Shown here: piece by piece, positions 57,443 to 64,000 of the stretch
How the letters are laid out: every line of letters begins with the position of its first letter
Position numbering within the stretch: position 1 is the first letter of the stretch
Source of the DNA: an uncultured Verrucomicrobiota bacterium
GTDB taxonomy: Bacteria > Verrucomicrobiota > Kiritimatiellia > CAJWTS01
Direction: 5' to 3'
DNA length: 64,000 bases
Assembly (NCBI GenBank): GCA_913047795.1
Contig: CAJWTS010000009.1
Coordinates: 1-64,000 of the forward strand
Position numbers and translations under genes: made by a program
The notes under the pieces: model-generated
Seen by the model: the letters and a program-made list of their open reading frames with translations, nothing else
Databases searched by the model: none
What the model was told of the DNA's origin: nothing

Positions 57443-58558
57443 TCAGCCGAATGAACGCTTGTTGATCGACCGGGTCAGAGCATGAAATTCTCTCTTGATT
57501 GCCTCCACGTGGTCGTCCTCCCATACAATGCGGTGGAACGGACTAGCCCATTCGCCCTGTTCCCCGATCGTCCACCCCTGCGATCGTAAATGGCGCTCCG
57601 TAGACGCACCACAAGAGGGCACGACCATCTTGAACACGAGGCACGGCGGATTGCGCAGAAGGAGGCACACCAAGGCAGGCCCACCGGACACCGCCATGTT
57701 CACGTAACTCAGAGAGTAGAGAGCCGCCCGCAATTCCAGATTCCAGACCGCCTCCTTACAGACTATGAACTCTCGCAATTCATTCGGAGTCTTGTCCATC
57801 GCTCGATCAATATCGCGAACGAACACCGGGCAATACGTTGAGAGATCCAGAGAACGAGCGAATTCCACCCACGCCATGAGATTACTATTGCGTGCCGGCT
57901 CGTAATCCGCCTCCCTCAACGAAATCGTCACCACGCGCCGCCCGCCGGCCACATTCTCTATCCAATCCCCCATCCGCCTCATGGGCTCTTCTCGAGCCAT
58001 CATTGCCGGGAACTCCGCACATCCTGCTACAGCCGCAAAGAATCGCCGATCCTCATAATGGGCAACCGGATGCCGTACGCTGTACCCATCGGGGAAGACG
58101 TGCATGGCGACAGACGATCGCAGAGCATGCGCTTCCTCGCGGATCCCGCATACGGTCATGCAACACGGATCTGGAAGAAGCGCACAACACGGCACCAAGA
58201 CGTTCCGCAACCGCCACTGTTTGTGATCAACGTCATAGTGGTCATTGTCGTCCATTCTGAAGCCATCGATCTCGCCGGGCACGATAACGATGTGGATACC
58301 CATGCATCCAATCTGCTGGCGACGGATCTCAGCGAGGACAAGGAACTTCAGGATATCGAATGTCGCAGGCGAAACGGATAGATCGTAGAACGCATAGAGG
58401 AATTCAGTCCGTCGGCGCCCGCGATGCCAGATCAGGTCCAACCGGGTCCACATTCGCCTGCGAATTGCTCGCGTCTTCCGCTCAAGCCTGTCTAACACGG
58501 GCACACCACGCACCTGTCCGCTACGTTCCGTATAGGCTCCGGCCACACGGGTCGCCAT
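57443..58558 (-). CDS. Unassigned glycan-cluster protein
   Basis: About 371 residues, not recognised. It has a basic N-terminal 50 residues and then a conserved-looking core: FLYAFYDLSVSPATFDILKF, IVIVPGEIDGFRMDD, and WRLRNVLVPCCALLPDP. A later half (VVTISLREADYEPARNSN, PVFVRDIDRA, YVNMAVSGGPALVCLL) is reminiscent of a GT-B donor half, where a glycine-rich SGGP loop and nucleotide contacts would sit. A glycosyltransferase-like role is possible but unproven. The start is uncertain: ATG at 58558 is used, and an ATG at 58453 (MWTRLDL) is an alternative closer to the core. Confidence 0.65.
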   Translation of the reverse strand: MATRVAGAYTERSGQVRGVPVLDRLERKTRAIRRRMWTRLDLIWHRGRRRTEFLYAFYDLSVSPATFDILKFLVLAEIRRQQIGCMGIHIVIVPGEIDGFRMDDNDHYDVDHKQWRLRNVLVPCCALLPDPCCMTVCGIREEAHALRSSVAMHVFPDGYSVRHPVAHYEDRRFFAAVAGCAEFPAMMAREEPMRRMGDWIENVAGGRRVVTISLREADYEPARNSNLMAWVEFARSLDLSTYCPVFVRDIDRAMDKTPNELREFIVCKEAVWNLELRAALYSLSYVNMAVSGGPALVCLLLRNPPCLVFKMVVPSCGASTERHLRSQGWTIGEQGEWASPFHRIVWEDDHVEAIKREFHALTRSINKRSFG

Positions 58559-58821
58559 CGCATTACAGCGTCTTGACGATCGGAACGACGGGGCGACCAA
58601 TCCGGCCTTCCGAGTGGCCCTACTACCGAGCGCCCGCCCAGACGCTCCCAAACGCCGGGCGATCTCTGAGAAAGCGATGGGATATCAAGCTGTCCCTGTA
58701 TTGATTCTAGATACTTTAGGCCGCCATCGCGCACCGTGGGGTCTCGCCCGCACCATGAAGAGCGAGATTCATCTCGTCGACGAAACCCAGCTGCGCTCGT
58801 AGCACGATGCACGGCTCTACC

Positions 58822-59358
58822 TTAATCAATCGCGTCTGCCATCGAACGGTACGCCATCAGCGCGATCAACGAGAGGCTGTCAACAATCTCCTGCGCAGAG
58901 ATTTTTGACATGCATTTACCCAGCGGCAGCCACACTCGTTCTGCGGATCGCGCGTCAGTCTCCTCGGTCTCTGTGGCGAGGAATACCTGCGTGAAATTGT
59001 CCCAGATGTCGAGGCTGGGGTGGAAGCTGACGAGCGGCTTAAGGTTCGCGCACCGGACGCCCGTCTCTTCCATGCATTCTCGCGCGGCGGCCTGCTCTGA
59101 CGATTCGGACGCATCGACCCGACCTCCCGGAATTTCGAGTGAAATTCCGTTAATGAGCAAACGATACTGTCTGACGAACAGCACTTCATCTTGCCGAACA
59201 ACCAAGACTGCTGCTCGACGGCCATGATCGGAAACAAAGTACTCTTTTGAGAATCCGTCAAACTGGGCTACATAACGGCGTATGATCTGGTTCCTGTCGG
59301 TGTAGACCACGTCATGCTGCTCGACCGTCAGTGGTCGCTGTAAGGTTTCATCTCTCAT
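58822..59358 (-). CDS. NUDIX hydrolase (ADP-sugar-pyrophosphatase-like)
   Basis: A 178-residue NUDIX enzyme. The Nudix box is intact: G-x5-E-x7-RE-x2-EE-x-G, seen as GGRVDASE, then AAARECMEETGV at about 78-100. The VLFVRQYRLLING strand before it is like those of ADP-ribose or nucleoside-diphosphate-sugar pyrophosphatases. AAGGA lies 7-8 bases before the ATG, a good ribosome-binding site. It may remove toxic or wrong nucleotide sugars in this cluster, but substrate prediction within Nudix is unreliable. Confidence 0.93.
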   Translation of the reverse strand: MRDETLQRPLTVEQHDVVYTDRNQIIRRYVAQFDGFSKEYFVSDHGRRAAVLVVRQDEVLFVRQYRLLINGISLEIPGGRVDASESSEQAAARECMEETGVRCANLKPLVSFHPSLDIWDNFTQVFLATETEETDARSAERVWLPLGKCMSKISAQEIVDSLSLIALMAYRSMADAID

Positions 59359-59536
59359 TCGACGGTCCTTCTCGAAGCACGGGGGCCTGGATCCGTTGTG
59401 AGCGCCAGCAGATCACAGCCTGCCCAGGCAAATCTGCAAGTCCTCAGGATCACTCCCATCTCCGAACGCCGCATGCAGCCATGTTTAAGACTCGCTCGGA
59501 CTGCGCGGGAATCTGGCATTTAGGTGGAACGCGCGA

Positions 59537-60259
59537 CTAGTCTATGAAAGACCAGTAGTAGTCCCCTTCGTAGCCAACTTCTTCGAAAAGCGCGAGCCAA
59601 TCATCGACGTGCATATACGTCAATGCGGTCAGATTCCACTTTAGGAAATTCTCGTGCTGCTTGTTCGTACGCCATGCATGGACGCCAAGGAACGCATGTC
59701 TGCGCGACACACGCTGAATCTCACGAACGGCCTGCTTGCATCCGTCCAGTGGTAGATTACTGACGGTGTTTATCGAGACTACCAGATCAAAAGAACTGTC
59801 CGGGTACGGCAAGCACTGTGCATCCCCAACTTGAACGCTATCCTTGATTTCCGACTTGGCGTGCTCGATCGCGTAGTCAGAAATATCGACACCTGCGACC
59901 TGTAGACCGGGATACAACCTCCTCAGATCGTACAGAAGAAACCCCTTGGCACAGCCCACGTCCAGCACGGAAGCCTGAGGATCGAGATGATAGTGCTCGA
60001 CGATACGTCGCGCCGTCTTGGTCCAGAAACGAGGATGATACTCATAGCCGCCATACCCGTACAGGCGGTCTCCGTCGAAGTACTCTTTACCAAAGCGTCG
60101 CGCGACGTTCAGCAGAACCTGTTCCAGGAAGATATCCTCTTGGTCATAGGCCTCGGGTCTAAGATTGATGCGACCCTTCCCAGAGAGCTTGAGTTTTCCC
60201 CTAGCAACGACGGGACGGCGCGGGCGCGGATACTGATCCATTAGATTGATTTCTGCCAT
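59537..60259 (-). CDS. Type 11-like SAM-dependent methyltransferase
   Basis: A 240-residue methyltransferase. Motif I: SVLDVGCAKGFLLYDL (about 97). Motif II: VAGVDISDYAIEHA. Motif III: GDAQCLPYPDSSFDLVVSIN. The N-terminal 90 residues contain no known domain but include a Tyr/Gly-rich GDRLYGYGGYEYHPRFW segment. It lies 7 bp downstream of the ThDP enzyme gene, so its substrate may be a sugar or acid built by that module. Confidence 0.9.
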   Translation of the reverse strand: MAEINLMDQYPRPRRPVVARGKLKLSGKGRINLRPEAYDQEDIFLEQVLLNVARRFGKEYFDGDRLYGYGGYEYHPRFWTKTARRIVEHYHLDPQASVLDVGCAKGFLLYDLRRLYPGLQVAGVDISDYAIEHAKSEIKDSVQVGDAQCLPYPDSSFDLVVSINTVSNLPLDGCKQAVREIQRVSRRHAFLGVHAWRTNKQHENFLKWNLTALTYMHVDDWLALFEEVGYEGDYYWSFID

Positions 60260-60266
60260 GGGACGT

Positions 60267-62066
60267 TCAGCTTGAGTTCGTGGTCCATGGTTTGACGAAC
60301 ATCACTTCCGATAGCTCTTCGCTATCCAGGTGAGGCGCCATATCTTCCAGCGGTCGAGGCCCGAATAACCCGTTCGGAAGCGGTTCAAATCCCTGACGCG
60401 GAATGACTTCCTGATCAGGGTCGGCCATGATTTCGCAGACCATTGGACCCGAGCTGGCAAGAACATGCTCGATGCCGCCTGCGAGATCCTCGGGCCTTTC
60501 AATGCGTAGCGTCTGCAACCCGTAGGAGGCGGCCACCAGAAGCACATCGGGCAGGCTCATGCCGCCTTCAGCACGCGAGCCAACATAGTTGGACTTCAAG
60601 AACCCCTCTTGTGTATGACGAATGGAGATATAACCGTCGTTGTTGGTAACGAAGAGTTTGATTGGCAGACAGTGGTGCTTGATGGTCTGCAATTCCTGCA
60701 CGTTGAGCTGAAAACTGCCATCGCCGCACACGCAGATGGTCCGACGTCCACCGGAAGCAAAACAGGCGCCAATGCTCTCCGGTAATCCGGAACCCATGGC
60801 GCACAGGCCCGTTGTCAGAACCATACGCTGGTTGCGCTTCAGGACGAAGGTCTGGTAGGCCACGTATACATTGGTTCCACCGCCGTCGACCACCACGATG
60901 TCGCCCTCCTCGCAGTGATCCGAAAGCGTTTTTACGAATTGGTAGGGGCTGATCACATCGGACGAAGCAGGTTTCGGCGGCGCATTGTAGACATCCACGT
61001 AACGCCGACAGGCTTTGCGCCAGGGCTCGGACACTTGCGGGCAGGCCGCGTCCGCATCAACCTGGACGCGACGAAGAAGGTCCCCGACTTCGCCGTGGAT
61101 AGCCAGGTCGATCCTCACCGTCCGTTCGTCAAGTTCCACCGAGTCGACATCCACCACCACAATCCGGGCCTCGCGTGCGAACGACTGAAACATCGTACCG
61201 GTAATTGGTATACAGAGATGCGACCCCAACGCGATCAAAAGGTCACAGTTCTGCATTGCAAGATTGGCCCCGCGCTGACTGGCGAGCCCGGGGCGGCCGA
61301 GATGTAACCGGTGCGCGCCCGGCGCGAGATCTGCCGCCCCCCATGATGTCACAAAGGGGATATCAAACGTCTCGACGAACCGGATGAACTCCTCCTCAGA
61401 GCGAGACTGCCTCACGCCATATCCCGCGAGCACAAGCGGTCGCGTACTTTCGCCCAACCAGGACCGGAGTTGCGATAGATCCGAATCGGAGGCGCACGGC
61501 ACGTTCGACTCCTCCGGGGGCGAGTAGCCAGGCAGGCCGTCGGGATCGACCTCTGCCCACTGTAGATCTAGAGGTAGATCGATCCAAACCGGTCCGGGAC
61601 GGGGACGCGTTGCCAGGTCGCAGGCCTTCTCAAGGTGAAAGCGGATGCTCTGGGCATCATCGATCATCACGGCATAATTCGTAAGCGGACGAACAATTTC
61701 GATCACGTCCAGTTGCTGGGTGCCAAGCTGGCGAATTTTCTTCCCCCGAGTGGTGTGTGCAACCCGCGCCTGACCTGAAATGAATACGCAAGGCAGCGAA
61801 TCAAGCCATGCGCCGGCCAAGCCGGTCAGCGCGTTGGTCGCTCCCGGTCCCGCAGTGACGAAGCACGCGCCAAGGCGGTTTGTGACGCGGGCATAGGCTT
61901 CGGCGGCAAAAGACGCGGCCTGCTCATGGTGGTGAAACACGGGCATCATGCGGCCGCTACGCGCAGCGGAATCAAACAGGTGGACGACCGCGCCACCTGT
62001 CACGCCAAAAACATGATGCGCGCCTCGGTCAGCCAGAAACTGCACTACGTAATCGGTTAATTTCAT
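60267..62066 (-). CDS. ThDP-dependent enzyme, acetolactate synthase-like
   Basis: A 599-residue thiamine-diphosphate enzyme. The Pyr domain has GVTGGAVVHLFD and the catalytic Glu region FHHHEQAASFAAEAYAR. The central domain is at about 190-340. The PP domain shows the GDG...NN motif: CVCGDGSFQLN followed by FVTNND. A FAD site cannot be judged. It could decarboxylate pyruvate or another 2-oxoacid and transfer the acyl unit to a sugar or aldehyde, as YerE does in branched-sugar synthesis. The ATG at 62066 is preferred to a longer frame to 62090, and GGGGG lies upstream. The SDR gene precedes it. Confidence 0.92.
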   Translation of the reverse strand: MKLTDYVVQFLADRGAHHVFGVTGGAVVHLFDSAARSGRMMPVFHHHEQAASFAAEAYARVTNRLGACFVTAGPGATNALTGLAGAWLDSLPCVFISGQARVAHTTRGKKIRQLGTQQLDVIEIVRPLTNYAVMIDDAQSIRFHLEKACDLATRPRPGPVWIDLPLDLQWAEVDPDGLPGYSPPEESNVPCASDSDLSQLRSWLGESTRPLVLAGYGVRQSRSEEEFIRFVETFDIPFVTSWGAADLAPGAHRLHLGRPGLASQRGANLAMQNCDLLIALGSHLCIPITGTMFQSFAREARIVVVDVDSVELDERTVRIDLAIHGEVGDLLRRVQVDADAACPQVSEPWRKACRRYVDVYNAPPKPASSDVISPYQFVKTLSDHCEEGDIVVVDGGGTNVYVAYQTFVLKRNQRMVLTTGLCAMGSGLPESIGACFASGGRRTICVCGDGSFQLNVQELQTIKHHCLPIKLFVTNNDGYISIRHTQEGFLKSNYVGSRAEGGMSLPDVLLVAASYGLQTLRIERPEDLAGGIEHVLASSGPMVCEIMADPDQEVIPRQGFEPLPNGLFGPRPLEDMAPHLDSEELSEVMFVKPWTTNSS

Positions 62067-62089
62067 AAAAGGGCCCCCGTTCGTCGGCA

Positions 62090-62866
62090 CTATGTTTTAA
62101 AAAAGTGCCGAGCCTGACCGCCCTCTACCGGAACAATGGATCCAACACAGAACGACGCCTGTTCGGAGCAGAGCAGCAATACCATGGGACTGATCTCATC
62201 GGGACGCCCGAAGCGACCCATAGGGCAGCGGTCAGCAAGATACTTCTCAGCATGCTCGGGCCTGGTTTTCAAGACATCGGCCCAATGCCCGTGTTCGGTG
62301 AGGACCACGCCGGGCAGCACGGTGGACATGACGACTCCCGTGGGAGCCAATACCCTCGCCATGGAACGCGTATACGCCGTGTAGGCTGCTTTGATGGAAC
62401 AGTAGGGCACGGGCCCACTGTTCTCCAGGGATGCGCCGGCCGAGATGTTCACGATTCGCCCCCATTCTTGCTTGAGCATATGAGGGAGGAATTCGTTGTT
62501 GGTCTCCACATGGACCTCGAGATTGAGTCGGAAGACACGACGCCAATCCGATATGGGGCAGTAAGGATCGGTAACGCCAAGCGTATCGCCTACGTTGTTG
62601 ACTACGATATCGAGGTCGCCCAGTTGCTTCCGAATCTCGCTGGCCATACGCCCGGGCTCCCCTTCTACTGTCGCGTCACCAGTAACCGCGCAATGCCCGG
62701 CCTCTCGCCCACCCATCTCGGTCAAGGTCTGTTCCATGATTTCGGGACGGCGCGAAGTGATCGCCACCTTGACGCCCTCTTTCGCCAGATCGAGGGCAAT
62801 CGCGCGACCAATACCGGACGCCCCTCCCGTTACCAGGGCTTTCTTACCAATCAGTCCGAGATCCAT
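62090..62866 (-). CDS. Short-chain dehydrogenase/reductase
   Basis: A 258-residue classical SDR. Cofactor motif TGGASGIGRAIAL (T-G-x3-G-x-G), NNVG strand, the catalytic Ser in NISAGAS and Tyr-x3-Lys as YCSIK are all present. The C-terminal CVGSIVPVEGGQ resembles 3-oxoacyl-ACP reductases and other SDRs. It lies between the ThDP enzyme and the aldolase, and may reduce the keto group of their product. NAD or NADP preference cannot be read safely. Confidence 0.93.
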   Translation of the reverse strand: MDLGLIGKKALVTGGASGIGRAIALDLAKEGVKVAITSRRPEIMEQTLTEMGGREAGHCAVTGDATVEGEPGRMASEIRKQLGDLDIVVNNVGDTLGVTDPYCPISDWRRVFRLNLEVHVETNNEFLPHMLKQEWGRIVNISAGASLENSGPVPYCSIKAAYTAYTRSMARVLAPTGVVMSTVLPGVVLTEHGHWADVLKTRPEHAEKYLADRCPMGRFGRPDEISPMVLLLCSEQASFCVGSIVPVEGGQARHFFKT

Positions 62867-62887
62867 TCTGCGTCTCCTTTCTACTGC

Positions 62888-63910
62888 CTAGGAGTTGCCC
62901 TGCTGACGCCGCTTCTCTGCCAGCGTCACCGCAACTTCAATGATGATATCTTCCTGACCTCCGACCACGCTCCTCTTGCCAAGATCGAAGAAGACGTCTC
63001 TGGGATCGACACCATACTGCACGGAAATGCGATCCACCGGTTTGGACATGGTCGAGACCACGCCCGCCATACCACTCACCAGGCTGGTCGGACGAATATA
63101 GGGGACCTGCTTCATGATGCGTTTCTCGGCCAGATCCGATAAATCCAAGACCTTGTAAAGGTCAATGTGCGTCTCATACCCAAGCTTCTGCAGAACCCCT
63201 ACGATTACCTCGAGCTGCGCGTTTCCGGCTCCGGCGCCGAATCCACGAGCTGTACCATCGAGAATTAGCGCTCCTGCGCGCACCGCAGCAATCGAGTTGG
63301 CAATGGCCAGTCCCAGGTTGTTGTGAGCGTGAAAGCCCACGGGGATCTCCACTTCCGCAGACAGAATCTCGAACTTGGCCGAGACTTCTTCGGGCAAATG
63401 GGTGCCTGCAGAGTCCATCAGAACCACTCCTTGCGCCCCATAGGACTGCATCTTAGAGCATTCCCTGGCCAGGGTCTTGCCGTCCGCCATGTGGCTCATC
63501 ATCAGACAGCCATAGGCCGCCTTTCCCTGGTCCTTCGCGAACGAGATGAGGCCGGCCGTCGTATCGGCTTCCGTACAGTGACACCCCACCCGAATCACGT
63601 CTACGCCGGCATCGACCGCAGGGCGCAAATTCTTCCTGACTGTTCCCCAACCGGCGATAGTAAACACACCAAGCTTGGAGTTCTTCAGATGAGCACGCGC
63701 AACCTCGATCATTCGCTGGTCCGGCAAGAGGCTGCGTCCCATTTGTAACGATGAAGCGCCAAGTCCGTTTCCGTGGCCGACTTCGACCGTGGGGATCCCG
63801 GCGGCCTCAGCCGCCACGCAGTACGATTTGATCTGCGCCGCGTTTAACTGGTGTTGCACGGCATGATTCCCGTCGCGCAACGTAGGGTCGTAGATATGTA
63901 TTTCAGTCAT
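62888..63910 (-). CDS. mhpE: 4-hydroxy-2-oxovalerate aldolase-like (MhpE/BphI family)
   Basis: A 340-residue pyruvate aldolase of the DRE-TIM metallolyase group. The DPTLRDGNHAV opening has the metal-binding Asp, and PVGFHAHNNLGLAIANS supplies the two metal histidines. Known MhpE/BphI enzymes split 4-hydroxy-2-oxovalerate to pyruvate and acetaldehyde, channelled to MhpF/BphJ. The ATG at 63910 is chosen: it starts at the conserved MTEIHIYDPTLRDG and overlaps the dehydrogenase end by 8 bp, as expected for this enzyme pair. Here it is in a sugar cluster, not with ring-cleavage genes, so it may build a C-C bond rather than degrade. Confidence 0.93.
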   Translation of the reverse strand: MTEIHIYDPTLRDGNHAVQHQLNAAQIKSYCVAAEAAGIPTVEVGHGNGLGASSLQMGRSLLPDQRMIEVARAHLKNSKLGVFTIAGWGTVRKNLRPAVDAGVDVIRVGCHCTEADTTAGLISFAKDQGKAAYGCLMMSHMADGKTLARECSKMQSYGAQGVVLMDSAGTHLPEEVSAKFEILSAEVEIPVGFHAHNNLGLAIANSIAAVRAGALILDGTARGFGAGAGNAQLEVIVGVLQKLGYETHIDLYKVLDLSDLAEKRIMKQVPYIRPTSLVSGMAGVVSTMSKPVDRISVQYGVDPRDVFFDLGKRSVVGGQEDIIIEVAVTLAEKRRQQGNS

Positions 63911-64000
63911 GGCCGCCCAATCCATCTTGTGCATACACGTTCGCAACGCGAATCGCCGCACAGTTGATGATGTCGAGATTGCCCGCATACGCGGGAAGGT
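63903..64000 (-). CDS. mhpF: Acylating acetaldehyde dehydrogenase, C-terminal end (partial)
   Basis: Only the last 31 residues are in the window. They read LPAYAGNLDIIN, a typical C-terminal signature of acylating acetaldehyde dehydrogenases (MhpF/BphJ/DmpF), followed by CAAIRVANVYAQ. The stop lies inside the start of the aldolase gene (8-bp overlap). This enzyme converts an aldehyde and CoA to an acyl-CoA, or the reverse, and forms a channelling complex with MhpE in known systems. The 5' part and any further genes lie to the right of 64000. Confidence 0.85.
   Translation of the reverse strand, partial: LPAYAGNLDIINCAAIRVANVYAQDGLGGHD

Noticed and set aside
62105-63142. 345-codon plus-strand frame
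   Set aside because: Opposite the SDR and aldolase genes, whose catalytic motifs are intact.
1-64000. tRNA, rRNA, IS element or prophage genes
   Set aside because: None recognised on reading both strands.

Overview
All recognisable genes in this window lie on the minus strand, so transcription runs from position 64000 towards position 1. There are about 47 genes, many joined by ATGA/GTGA or TAATG/TGATG stop-start overlaps. I found no rRNA, tRNA, CRISPR array, transposase or integrase. The Gram-negative secretin apparatus, the giant LamG-type surface protein, the TPR/coiled-coil envelope protein and the moderately high GC suggest an environmental Gram-negative bacterium. My best guess is the PVC superphylum (Kiritimatiellota/Verrucomicrobiota/Lentisphaerota-like). 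That is inference from gene style, not a marker gene.

Region A (1-18.8 kb) is an envelope and secretion module. A giant open frame of at least 3405 codons runs off the left edge. It has a signal peptide, about five LamG-like domains, about eleven Kre9/KNH-like Ig modules and a coiled-coil-like tail with a 156-bp (52-residue) tandem repeat. Upstream of it are a small lipoprotein, an OmpR-family response regulator and a histidine kinase with a long extracytoplasmic region. Next comes a compact four-gene operon: ExeA-like ATPase, GspC/PilP-like protein, secretin and coiled-coil/TPR protein. It has a good sigma70-type promoter at 18809-18837. A related short sequence (core TGTCCGAAA) is found near the promoters of the secretin operon and the giant gene, with a looser match before the kinase.

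Region B (18.9-53 kb) is a dense glycan-assembly cluster. It holds GT2 and GT4 glycosyltransferases, two DPM1-like GT2 enzymes (one fused to a methyltransferase) and six multi-spanning GT-C/PMT-like transferases. It also holds two deacetylase-like proteins, two left-handed beta-helix acyltransferases, an SGNH hydrolase, a carbamoyltransferase, an asparagine-synthase-like protein lacking the glutaminase cysteine, and methyltransferases. No flippase, polymerase or ABC exporter is visible, so polyprenyl-phosphate-sugar-dependent glycosylation by the GT-C enzymes is a reasonable reading.

Region C (52-64 kb) makes or modifies unusual sugars. It contains a MptE/Maf-like (DUF115) protein, a CBS-NeuB-SAF-TIM-barrel fusion, a CMP-nonulosonate synthetase, a putative sugar O-methyltransferase, an unassigned protein, a NUDIX hydrolase and a methyltransferase. 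The right edge holds a pyruvate/aldehyde carbon module: a ThDP enzyme, an SDR, an MhpE-type aldolase and the tail of an MhpF-type acylating aldehyde dehydrogenase. Together the genes suggest that a nonulosonic-acid-containing, heavily modified glycan is built and attached to envelope or secreted proteins, possibly including the giant LamG protein.
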